A stretch of 64,000 nucleotides of DNA, taken from the NCBI GenBank assembly GCA_025462885.1, contig JAOAPN010000004.1:124001-188000 (forward strand). The letters run 5' to 3'. Shown one piece after another: positions 43,495 through 50,722 of this stretch; position 1 is the first letter of the stretch; the number at the start of each line of letters is the position of its first letter. The notes under the pieces were generated by a model. That model did no database searches, was not told where the DNA came from, and saw only the letters and a list, made by a program, of their open reading frames with translations. The position numbers and the translations under genes were made by a program. This stretch comes from Acidobacteriaceae bacterium. GTDB taxonomy: Bacteria; Acidobacteriota; Terriglobia; Terriglobales; Acidobacteriaceae.

Positions 43495-44376
43495 TCAGAC
43501 GGTGGCGGCGACGAGTCGAGCGACGTTGGCGATGATGCCATTGCGTTTGGATTCGGGGCCGGGGCAGAGGGTAAGGTAGGCCGCGATGAAGATCGGCGGA
43601 TGATTTGGCAGCCAGACGATGGCCACGTTATTGGTGGTGTTCTCGCCATTGGCTCCGGTCTTGTCGCCGACACGCCAACCGGTGGGAAGACCGGAGCGGA
43701 GGCGGTCGGTGCCAGTCTTGTTGGCGATGAGCCAGTCGGTAAGGAGCTGGCGTGATGTGGGGGAGAGGGTATTGCCGAGCAGGAGCTTCTGCCAGTCGGC
43801 GACGATGGCGGCGGGGGAGGTGGTGTCGCGTGGATCGCCCGGTTTGGCTTCGTTCAGGGTGGTTTCGGTGCGGTCCAGGCGGGTGACCTTGTCGCCGAGC
43901 GATTGGGCGAAACGGGTAATTCCGGAGGGTCCACCGATAGTGTCGAGGAGGAGGTTGGCGGCGGTGTTGTCGCTGCGGGTGATGATGGCGAAGCAGAGAT
44001 CGCGGACGGTCATGGTGGCTCCGGCGTGCTCCAGGGTGAGGGGCGAACTGCCGAGGGTCACCTTTGCCGGGATCGCGATGGCTCGGGTCAGGGTCTCTTG
44101 ATTCTTGTCGGCGCGCTCGAGGACCGCGGCTGCGAGCAGGAACTTGAATGTGCTGCACATGGCGAAGCGCTCGTCGGCTCGGTAGCCGGATTTCTCGCCG
44201 GTGCTGGTGTCGAGGACAAAGACGCCGAGGCGGGCTGCATTGGTCTTTTCAAGTAGAGCGAAGGCGGCTGGGAGGGTACGGAAGCGTGTACGGGGCTCAG
44301 CCAGAAGTGCTTTTGGGAGTGCTGCGGTGCTTAGCGCGAGGGTACTTGTGGCTAGGAACGATCTTCGGGTGAGCAT
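43495..44376 (-). CDS. Class A beta-lactamase
   Basis: A 293-residue exported serine beta-lactamase. It opens with MLTRRSFLATSTLALS, a possible twin-arginine signal. All class A motifs are present: STFK (nucleophile Ser and Lys, residues 75-78), SDN (SDNTAANLLLD), the omega-loop Glu in ETTLNEAKPGD and KTG in VGDKTGANG. It hydrolyses penicillin- or cephalosporin-type beta-lactams in the periplasm. A Cys directly precedes the nucleophile Ser (MCSTFK), as in KPC/SME-type carbapenemases, but the partner Cys that should follow KTG is Asn here, so that disulfide cannot form. No AmpR-type regulator is adjacent. Probably an intrinsic chromosomal enzyme; its spectrum cannot be predicted. Confidence 0.93.
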   Translation of the reverse strand: MLTRRSFLATSTLALSTAALPKALLAEPRTRFRTLPAAFALLEKTNAARLGVFVLDTSTGEKSGYRADERFAMCSTFKFLLAAAVLERADKNQETLTRAIAIPAKVTLGSSPLTLEHAGATMTVRDLCFAIITRSDNTAANLLLDTIGGPSGITRFAQSLGDKVTRLDRTETTLNEAKPGDPRDTTSPAAIVADWQKLLLGNTLSPTSRQLLTDWLIANKTGTDRLRSGLPTGWRVGDKTGANGENTTNNVAIVWLPNHPPIFIAAYLTLCPGPESKRNGIIANVARLVAATV

Positions 44377-44517
44377 GGTCTAGCGGAACATTCGGACGTT
44401 AAGCTTCCAAGTGTCAGCTTGATTACCGGGTGTGGATAAGGGGGCGCTCAATCCGCAGTTTTCGTCGATGCTTCGAGCGGGTTCCTTCAATGTGTATCTG
44501 AAGCAAGGAAATAACAA

Positions 44518-44576
44518 GTGCGCCCTAACGCCGGGCAGGCGCCACTTCGTGGGGTATTGGACGCTTCGCGTAAGTG
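44518..44576 (+). repeat. Repeat family C, copy 4
   Basis: GTGCGCCCTAACGCCGGGCA, GGCGCCACTTCGTGGGGTAT, TGGACGCTTCGCGTAAGTG. Almost identical to the copy at 19717. A perfect DnaA-box 9-mer (TGTGGATAA at 44431-44439) lies just upstream, probably by chance. Confidence 0.85.
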
Positions 44577-44605
44577 AAAGACTCTACAACGCTGGGAAAT
44601 CAGCT

Positions 44606-45850
44606 TTAATGAACCGTTTTCATTCTCCGCGACATGAAGTCCATCAGGAGATAGTTGCCGAGGTTTTCGGGGCTGGTGAAGTAGGCTTTGCCGCGGCACA
44701 TGGCGCTGACCTGCTGGACGAACTGCACGAGGGAGAAGTCCTGCGCGAGCATGAAGGTGTTGATCATGATGTTGCTGCGCTTGCAGCGGGAGACCTCTTC
44801 GAGGGTTTCGGCGATCACCAGGGGGTCGAGGCCGAAGGCGTTCTTGTAGATGCGGCCGTCGGGGAGGGTGAGGGCGGAGGGCTTGCCGTCGGTGATCATG
44901 ACGATCTGCTTCATGTCCTTATTTTGACGGGCGAGGACGCGCTGGGCGACGCGCAGGCCTTCGCGGGTATTGGTGTAGTGCGGGCCCACTTTGACGCGGG
45001 GGAGCTGCGAGAGGGGGATGTGCTCTGCGGTGTCGTGGAAGAGCACGAGGTCGATGGTGTCGCCGGGAAACTGGGTGCGAATGAGGTGGGCGAGAGCCAT
45101 GGCGACGCGCTTAGCCGGCGTGAAGCGGTCTTCGCCGTAGAGGATCATGGAGTGCGAGCAGTCGAGCAGAACGACGGTGGCGCAGGAGGACTGGTAGTCG
45201 GACTGGTGGACGTGGATATCGGAGTGGTAGATGTTGAGCGGGGCGCGTTCTTCGCCTTCGATTGCGGTGGCGAGGCCCTCGCGAGCGAAGACGCTGGAGA
45301 GGGTGGCGGTGATGTCGAGGTTGAGGGTGTCGCCGAACTCGTAGAGCTTGGAGGAGCCGTTGGTCTCGACGCCGGAGGCCTCGTGGCGGGTATCGTGGCG
45401 GCCGAGGTTGGATTTGCCGAGTGGGCCGAGGAGTTCGCGCAGGGCCTTGTAGCCGAGGAAGTCCATGCCCTTGTCGGTGACCTCGAAGCGGGCTGACTCA
45501 CCTTCACCGCCGGTCTCTCCCTGTCCCTGCTCAGGCATCTCGGCGTTGATGAAGTTCTGTTCCTGCATCTTCTGGATGATCTGGTCGATCAGCTCTTCGA
45601 CTTGGTCCTCGTTGAGGGCTTCGTATTTTTCCTGGGCCTCTTCATCGAAGAGTTCGCCGGAGTCGAGTGCTTGGCGGATGGCTTCGCGCAGGTTGTCCAT
45701 GGTCTGTTCGCCGTCGAACTCCTGGAAGCGGGACATGGGGTCCTGGAAGCCGGAGTCGAGCAGGAAGTCGGACAGGGCCTGCATGAGATCTTCGAGGCCG
45801 AAGGAGGAGGCTAGGTCGCCGGTGAACTTGGTGTAGCGGATACGCTTCAT
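44606..45850 (-). CDS. VWA-domain protein of an AAA+/VWA pair
   Basis: A 414-residue cytosolic protein with a C-terminal VWA domain carrying the MIDAS motif LLDCSHSMILYGEDRFTPAK and later VMITDGKPSA. The N-terminal half is acidic and helical (EEAQEKYEALNEDQVEELID, QIIQKMQEQNF). Such VWA proteins work with MoxR/ChlI-type AAA+ ATPases as metal-insertion or chaperone machines, as in magnesium chelatase ChlI/ChlD. The AAA+ partner is encoded upstream on the same strand at 46586-48115, separated by a RAYT transposase gene. Function of the complex unknown; no bacteriochlorophyll or cobalt-chelatase genes are nearby. Confidence 0.85.
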   Translation of the reverse strand: MKRIRYTKFTGDLASSFGLEDLMQALSDFLLDSGFQDPMSRFQEFDGEQTMDNLREAIRQALDSGELFDEEAQEKYEALNEDQVEELIDQIIQKMQEQNFINAEMPEQGQGETGGEGESARFEVTDKGMDFLGYKALRELLGPLGKSNLGRHDTRHEASGVETNGSSKLYEFGDTLNLDITATLSSVFAREGLATAIEGEERAPLNIYHSDIHVHQSDYQSSCATVVLLDCSHSMILYGEDRFTPAKRVAMALAHLIRTQFPGDTIDLVLFHDTAEHIPLSQLPRVKVGPHYTNTREGLRVAQRVLARQNKDMKQIVMITDGKPSALTLPDGRIYKNAFGLDPLVIAETLEEVSRCKRSNIMINTFMLAQDFSLVQFVQQVSAMCRGKAYFTSPENLGNYLLMDFMSRRMKTVH

Positions 45851-45880
45851 GAATTGGCCCCTGACTCCATATTAGACGTG

Positions 45881-45942
45881 CTGGGAAAGGGTGAGGATTC
45901 GTGAGGCTGGGAAAGGGTGAGGATTCGTGAGGCTGGGAAGGG
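45881..45942. repeat. 26-bp tandem repeat, two copies plus partial
   Basis: The unit CTGGGAAAGGGTGAGGATTC plus GTGAGG occurs at 45881 and 45907, then a partial copy at 45933. It lies between the VWA and RAYT genes. Confidence 0.88.
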
Positions 45943-45953
45943 AGAGGCGGCGA

Positions 45954-46421
45954 TCATAGAACGAGGTTTTTCTGGATGAGGTGGGCGTCTAGTTGGGTGG
46001 GATATTTGGTGTGGATGTGGGGGTAGTCCAGAAGGTTTTTGCGGGTGGGGTTGTTGGCTATGTAAAGGAGCTGAGCTCGGTAGTCTTCGGGGCTGGTGAC
46101 GCGATGGGCGTGGTAGTCGTTTTGCCAGACCTCGCCAGGGAAGTCTTTCCGGATGGCGAAGGAGAAGCCGCCTTTGATGAACTGGATGCAGCGTTCGATG
46201 GTGTGGTCGTGAGCTGGTGTGATCAGGACGTGGATGTGGTCGGGCATGACGACGAAGCCGTGGAGTTGGAAGCGGCCTTGTTCGCGGTAGCGGAAGAGCG
46301 TGGCGAGCAAGAGCTCCGCGTTGGATGTGCGCTGGAAGAGGCGATACCGTTGATAGGTGACGGCGGTGATCGCGAAGGTTTCTGGATTGATTCGGACGCG
46401 CGGAGTGGGAGAGGAAGGCAT
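45954..46421 (-). CDS. REP-associated tyrosine transposase (RAYT, Y1 family)
   Basis: A 155-residue Y1-type transposase related to IS200 TnpA. The HUH metal-binding pair is in MPDHIHVLITPAHD, the catalytic Tyr is expected in YRAQLLYIANNPTRK, and the middle has FIKGGFSFAIRKDFPGEVWQ, typical of RAYTs. These proteins nick and join single-stranded DNA at REP palindromes and are usually single-copy domesticated genes. Immediately upstream of its start lies a pair of small palindromes (46427-46479). The insertion splits an AAA+/VWA gene pair. No second transposase or IS ends are seen. Confidence 0.9.
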   Translation of the reverse strand: MPSSPTPRVRINPETFAITAVTYQRYRLFQRTSNAELLLATLFRYREQGRFQLHGFVVMPDHIHVLITPAHDHTIERCIQFIKGGFSFAIRKDFPGEVWQNDYHAHRVTSPEDYRAQLLYIANNPTRKNLLDYPHIHTKYPTQLDAHLIQKNLVL

Positions 46422-46426
46422 ATCTC

Positions 46427-46479
46427 AGGGGCTAAAGCCCAGTGTTGTTGTGGTCCGTTCATGTCCGGGCTAAAGCCCG
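46427..46479. repeat. REP-like palindrome pair next to the RAYT gene
   Basis: AGGGGCTAAAGCCCA (46427-46441) and CGGGCTAAAGCCCG (46466-46479) share the core GGGCTAAAGCCC with a 24-base spacer. This is the BIME-like layout expected for a RAYT substrate. Confidence 0.8.
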
Positions 46480-46585
46480 AACCTATCACAAAGGCAAATG
46501 CAGCAACAAAAGTAGAAGCAACGGCAAAGACGGAAGCAAGGACAACATCAACGGCAGAGACAAGAGTATGGCTGGAAGCCAGAGT

Positions 46586-48115
46586 CTAGTTGAAGCCCCG
46601 GCGGGTGCGGTTCTTGGAGAACTCGTCGCGTTCGGAGTCGCGGAGTTTCTCGGCGTAATTGGCGGCGTCGTTGTTGCGTTGTTTCTTTTCGGCGGCGGAG
46701 AAGATGCGCTCTTCGGCCCGGCTGATGCGCTTGTGGGCGTACATGCCTTCGAGGAGGAACTCGGCGGCGCTTACGGCGACTTCGGGTGAGGACTTGCCGT
46801 TGATCTTCAGCGGGCTGAGCTTGTCGAAGAGTCCCTGGATCTGCTGGAGCTCTTTTTGGGAGTCGGCGGCGGCCTGGGCGTCGTTGAGCTGCACGGTGCC
46901 TCCGAGGTTGAACCACTGCTCGATCTGCTGGGTGTTGGTGGCGGCGAAGTACTGGTCGAAGACGCCGGCAACGCTGGTGCGGATGATCTCGCGGATGACG
47001 GTGTCGGCTCCGCGCATCTCGCCCTCATATTCGAGTTCGATCTTGCCGGTGATGCCGGGCAGGGCGGCGTAGATGTCGCCGACGCGCGGGACGGCGAGGG
47101 ATTCACCGTGCAGGAAGGCGCGGCGTTCGGCGTTGGAGATGACCAGCTCCATCGTGCTGATGGGAAGGCGCTGGGAGACGCCGGAGCGCTTGTCGACCTT
47201 CTTGTCTTCGCGGGCGCTGAAGGCTACCTGCTCGACGATCTGGCGAATGTAGTGCGGAACCTCGATGTTGGAGGCGGGACGCGCGGACCAGGCTTCCTGC
47301 TGGGTGATGGAGATGGCTTCATCGATGGACTCGGGATAGTGGGTGCGGATCTCGGAGCCGATGCGGTCTTTGAGGGGCGTGACGATCTTGCCGCGGGCGG
47401 TGTAGTCCTCGGGGTTGGCGGAGAAGACGATGGCGACGTCAAGCGGCAGGCGGACGGGGTAACCCTTAATCTGGACGTCGCCCTCCTGCATGATGTTGAA
47501 GAGTGCGACCTGGATCTTGCCGGCGAGGTCGGGGACTTCGTTGATGGCGAAGATGCCGCGATTGGCGCGGGGCAGAAGGCCGTAGTGCATGGTCAGTTCG
47601 GAGCCGAGGTCCTGGTTGGAGCGGGCAGCCTTGATGGGGTCGATGTCGCCGACGAGATCGGCGACGGTGACGTCCGGGGTGGCAAGCTTTTCGACGTAGC
47701 GGGCTTCAGGAGTCAGCCAGGCTATGGGGGTGGCGTCGCCGTGGAGCGCGATGAGGTTCTTCGAGAACTGAGAGATCGGCGCGTAGGGGTTGTCGCGGAT
47801 TTCAGAGCCTGCCACGTAAGGGCACTGCGGATCCAGAAGCGTGGTGAGGGCGCGGAGGATGCGCGACTTGGCCTGGCCACGCAGGCCGAGGAGGATGAAG
47901 TTGTGCTTCGAGAGCACGGCATTGACGATCTGGGGGATGACGGTGTCTTCGTAGCCGACGATGCCGGGGAAGAGAGGTGCTTCCGACTTCCCTTTGGCGC
48001 GGAGGCGCGCGATGAGGTTCTCGCGGAGTTCGTCTTTGACGGAGCGGGCGAGACGGGCCGGGGTGTATTCGGACTTACGGAGTTCGCCTAGGGTGGTCGG
48101 GAGGGAGTTCGCCAT
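46586..48115 (-). CDS. MoxR/magnesium-chelatase-type AAA+ ATPase
   Basis: A 509-residue AAA+ ATPase. Nucleotide-binding motifs: Walker A variant LGLRGQAKSRILR near residue 78 and Walker B region GIFAINEVPDLAGK with Asn replacing the usual Asp. LPLDVAIVFSANPEDYTARG is the ChlI/MoxR sensor segment and the arginine-finger region is KDRIGSEIRTHYP. The C-terminal third is helical and charged and ends EFSKNRTRRGFN. It probably remodels or loads a target together with the VWA protein encoded at 44606-45850. The start at 48115 has GGAG nearby. The Walker B substitution is common in this subgroup to my knowledge and does not prove inactivity. Confidence 0.88.
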   Translation of the reverse strand: MANSLPTTLGELRKSEYTPARLARSVKDELRENLIARLRAKGKSEAPLFPGIVGYEDTVIPQIVNAVLSKHNFILLGLRGQAKSRILRALTTLLDPQCPYVAGSEIRDNPYAPISQFSKNLIALHGDATPIAWLTPEARYVEKLATPDVTVADLVGDIDPIKAARSNQDLGSELTMHYGLLPRANRGIFAINEVPDLAGKIQVALFNIMQEGDVQIKGYPVRLPLDVAIVFSANPEDYTARGKIVTPLKDRIGSEIRTHYPESIDEAISITQQEAWSARPASNIEVPHYIRQIVEQVAFSAREDKKVDKRSGVSQRLPISTMELVISNAERRAFLHGESLAVPRVGDIYAALPGITGKIELEYEGEMRGADTVIREIIRTSVAGVFDQYFAATNTQQIEQWFNLGGTVQLNDAQAAADSQKELQQIQGLFDKLSPLKINGKSSPEVAVSAAEFLLEGMYAHKRISRAEERIFSAAEKKQRNNDAANYAEKLRDSERDEFSKNRTRRGFN

Positions 48116-48195
48116 GTCTAAGTATAGATGTCGGGGCAGGGTGGTTGGGTTCGGAGGCTTTGGAGGTTGAAGCGTATGAGCTTAAAAGCGGTTGA

Positions 48196-48744
48196 TTACG
48201 GATGGGCTGTACGCATGATCTCGCGGAGCTGCTTCTCCTGGCCGGCGGTCCAGTATTTGCAATCGAGTTGCAGGAAGACAGAGGTGTAGGGGATGGTCAT
48301 CGTCGTTTTGAGGACCAGAATATGGAAGGTGCGGCCTGCGGCATCGACGTTGGAGATGATCTGCTCGTGGGGGAGCGTTTGCACGGGACGGTTCTGCAGA
48401 AGCTGCTTAATCTGCGCGCGGTATTGCGAGACGCCGGGAGCGGATTCGTCGGTCAGGAAGGGAAGTTCCGCGTCCATGAAGAGGTTCGGGCTGACGTGGG
48501 GAGTGTGATCGATCTGCGTCAGGACGTTGTGAAGGACTTCAAGCTGGCTGGCGTTCGTCTCGATGGTTTCCACCCCCGGAGAGACCTGCAGGGGGTAGGC
48601 AGAATCGACGACCAGGATCCAGTTTCGGTGGCCGAGAAGAGGCAGGCTGGCCGCTACCTTCGCTTGCCAGTTCGGTGTGGGACGCGGTGGGGCGGCCTGG
48701 AGGACTGAAGAAAATGTGAGCAGGAGGAGCAGGTACTTGACCAT
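48196..48744 (-). CDS. Exported RbsD/FucU-like protein
   Basis: A 182-residue protein with a signal peptide (MVKYLLLLLTFSSVLQAA). The mature N-terminus, ASLPLLGHRNWILVVDSAYP followed by LQVSPGVETIETNASQLEVL, resembles the D-ribose pyranase/L-fucose mutarotase (RbsD/FucU) family, in which the GH dipeptide His and the following Asp act on the sugar ring. Classical members are cytosolic decamers, so an exported version is unusual. Its neighbours (AAA+ ATPase, TPR protein) do not point to a sugar. The family assignment is by eye from one motif region; sugar anomer interconversion in the periplasm is inference. Confidence 0.55.
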   Translation of the reverse strand: MVKYLLLLLTFSSVLQAAPPRPTPNWQAKVAASLPLLGHRNWILVVDSAYPLQVSPGVETIETNASQLEVLHNVLTQIDHTPHVSPNLFMDAELPFLTDESAPGVSQYRAQIKQLLQNRPVQTLPHEQIISNVDAAGRTFHILVLKTTMTIPYTSVFLQLDCKYWTAGQEKQLREIMRTAHP

Positions 48745-48778
48745 GACTGAACACTCCGGACTTTAAAATATCCACCTA

Positions 48779-49090
48779 CTAGACGCTGAGATCTTCGCGC
48801 ATCGCATCCATCTCGGCAAGGGCGTGCTGGTTTCCAGTGCGGTTGGCGGCGGCGATGCCTTCATGGAGGCGGGCGAGGGCTTCTTCGGTGCGGCCTAGTT
48901 TTGCGAGGGTCTGGGCGGACATCTGATAGGCGGGGACGTAGTCGGGGTTGTACTGGATAAGGAGCGTGAACTCGGCCAGGGCGGCTTCGGGGTTGCCCTG
49001 ACCGGTGTGTTCCATGGCGAGACCGTAGCGGGCGAAGGCGTTGGCTGGGTCGAGCTGGAGGATTTCGTTGAGGGCTGCGATCTTGTCCAT
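48779..49090 (-). CDS. Small TPR protein
   Basis: A 103-residue protein made almost entirely of tetratricopeptide repeats: LDPANAFARYGLAMEHTGQG, NPEAALAEFTLLIQYNPDYV, PAYQMSAQTLAKLGRTEEAL. It has no signal peptide or other domain and is probably a cytosolic adaptor. GGGAG lies directly against the ATG at 49090, an unusually short spacing, so the start is only moderately certain. It is on the same strand as the RbsD-like gene, 34 bases upstream of it, suggesting co-transcription. Confidence 0.78.
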   Translation of the reverse strand: MDKIAALNEILQLDPANAFARYGLAMEHTGQGNPEAALAEFTLLIQYNPDYVPAYQMSAQTLAKLGRTEEALARLHEGIAAANRTGNQHALAEMDAMREDLSV

Positions 49091-49155
49091 CTCCCTATGG
49101 TGGGGTGAGGAACGGCGGATTGCAAGTTTTGGAGGGGCGGTTCGCTTTGCGAAGG

Positions 49156-49199
49156 CCCACCCATCGCATGAAACTAAGGCGCGATGAATGGGGCACCCG
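49156..49199. repeat. Repeat family D, copy 2
   Basis: CCCACCCATCGCATGAAACT, AAGGCGCGATGAATGGGGCA, CCC. It matches the core of the copy at 33561 and lies in the divergent space between the TPR and thioesterase genes. Confidence 0.85.
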
Positions 49200-49226
49200 G
49201 ATTCGTGGCAGTTTAGACTTGTAGGA

Positions 49227-49748
49227 ATGAGTGAAGTGTTGATTCAACGAACGGTGGCCGAGTCTCAGTCCGAGCGAAGTGAGATTATCTTTCCGGCGGA
49301 TGCGAATGCTCTCGGAAATCTGTTCGGCGGGCGGCTGATGCAGTACATCGACCTGGTGGGAGCGATGGCGGCGAGCCGGCACGCACGTGCAATTACGGTA
49401 ACGGCGAGTATGGACCACCTTGATTTTGTCGCTCCGGTGCACGTTGGGGACCTGCTGATTTTGAAGGCCAGCGTGAACCGCGCCTTCCGCACCTCGATGG
49501 AGGTGGGAGTGAAGGCGATGGTCGAGGATGTTCGTGAGCAGCGCCTGAAGCATGTGTCGTCGGCGTACCTGACGTATGTGGCGGTCGACCAGTCGGGGCA
49601 TGGGTTGGTCGTTCCGCAGTTGGTGACGGAGACGGAGCATCAGAAGCGACGATTTGAAGATGCGGCGCGGCGCCGGGAGATGAGGGCCGGTGAGACGCAG
49701 CGGAAGAAGGACATGCGATCGTCTCTACCGGCGGGTTGGTATTTGTAA
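49227..49748 (+). CDS. Acyl-CoA thioesterase (hotdog fold)
   Basis: A 173-residue hotdog thioesterase of the YciA/BFIT type. Key blocks: FPADANALGNLFGGRLMQYI, DLVGAMAASRHAR, TASMDHLDFVAPVHVGDLLI and KASVNRAFRTSMEVGVKAMV. The Asp in the helix region (YIDLVG) and the preceding Asn-Gly pair are typical of the active site. It hydrolyses acyl-CoA to free acid and CoA in the cytosol; chain preference unknown. The C-terminal tail is Arg/Lys-rich. The ATG at 49227 is preferred because the conserved sequence starts shortly after it; TAGGA abuts it. An in-frame ATG at 49188 lies in repeat D. Confidence 0.88.
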   Translation: MSEVLIQRTVAESQSERSEIIFPADANALGNLFGGRLMQYIDLVGAMAASRHARAITVTASMDHLDFVAPVHVGDLLILKASVNRAFRTSMEVGVKAMVEDVREQRLKHVSSAYLTYVAVDQSGHGLVVPQLVTETEHQKRRFEDAARRREMRAGETQRKKDMRSSLPAGWYL

Positions 49749-49751
49749 CGG

Positions 49752-49776
49752 CAGTTGTGAGTTGGTAGTTGTGAGT
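49752..49776. repeat. Repeat family E, copy 2 (25 bp)
   Basis: Identical to the copy at 32879. It starts 3 bases after the thioesterase stop and ends 34 bases before the Mrp-family start. Confidence 0.92.
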
Positions 49777-49810
49777 TAACGGCGACGCATTTGATTGAGG
49801 AGATTTTTTT

Positions 49811-50644
49811 ATGGGACATATGGGAGCAGGAGTTCCGCAGGGGCCGCAGCCTTTGCCGGGTGTGGCGCATGTTGTGGCGGTTGGAAGCGGCAAGGGTGGA
49901 GTCGGGAAGACCACGGTTGCGGTGAATCTGGCGGTTGCGCTGGGCAAGCTGGGCTACAAGGTGGGGCTGATCGATGCCGATATCTATGGGCCGAACGTGC
50001 CGATGATGCTGGGCGTGACGCGGCAGCCGAATGTCGTGGGAGAGAACCGGATTGAGCCGATTCTTTCGCATGGGGTGAAATTTATTTCGGTCGGTCTGAT
50101 CTCTCCTGGCGATAAGCCGATGGTGATGCGTGGGCCGATGCTGCACCAGATCATCCGGCAGTTTCTGCAGCAGGTGGAGTGGGGCGAGCTGGATTTCCTG
50201 ATTGTGGATCTGCCTCCGGGGACGGGCGATGTGGTGATCTCGCTGGTGCAGACGGTTCCGCTGACAGGTGCTGTTGTGGTGTCGACGGGGTCGAGCGTGG
50301 CGCTGCAGGATGCGCGCAAGGCACTTGAGATGTTCCACCAGGTGAAGGTGGATGTGATCGGCCTGGTCGAGAATATGTCGCAGATGACGCTACCCGATGG
50401 CACGGTTCTCGACGTGTTCGGCGCGGGTGGAACGGAGCGGACGGCGGCTCAGTTTGGGCTGGAGTTCCTGGGCGCGGTCGAACTTGATCCCCAGATTCGC
50501 GAGGGCGGAGATAAGGGTCTGCCGGTAACACTGGCGGGCCCGGACTCCAAGCTGGGCAAGGACTTCTTCCAGGTTGCGGAGCGGGTTGCTGCCCGTGCCA
50601 AAGAACTGGCAGCCGGGAGTGAGAGTGTTCTGGAGATTTCGTAA
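49811..50644 (+). CDS. Mrp/NBP35-type P-loop ATPase lacking the CxxC motif
   Basis: A 277-residue deviant-Walker ATPase of the Mrp/ApbC family, which carries Fe-S clusters to target apoproteins. Walker A is GSGKGGVGKTTVAVNLAVAL. Other family blocks are IDADIYGPNVPMMLG, VMRGPMLHQIIRQFLQQVEW and DFLIVDLPPGTGDV. In typical members ENMS is followed by a C-P-x-C cluster-bridging motif; here ENMSQMTLPDGTVLDVFG has no Cys. The protein may hold a cluster differently or do something else. GAGGAG lies 8 bases before the ATG. hrcA follows after 78 bases. Confidence 0.9.
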   Translation: MGHMGAGVPQGPQPLPGVAHVVAVGSGKGGVGKTTVAVNLAVALGKLGYKVGLIDADIYGPNVPMMLGVTRQPNVVGENRIEPILSHGVKFISVGLISPGDKPMVMRGPMLHQIIRQFLQQVEWGELDFLIVDLPPGTGDVVISLVQTVPLTGAVVVSTGSSVALQDARKALEMFHQVKVDVIGLVENMSQMTLPDGTVLDVFGAGGTERTAAQFGLEFLGAVELDPQIREGGDKGLPVTLAGPDSKLGKDFFQVAERVAARAKELAAGSESVLEIS

Positions 50645-50722
50645 CTGCAGCTAAAAGCGGGACTGAGCTTGACGGGCGGCGTAAGCTTCCTTCAGGTGCT
50701 GTGTTTGACGATGGGGGTTTGA

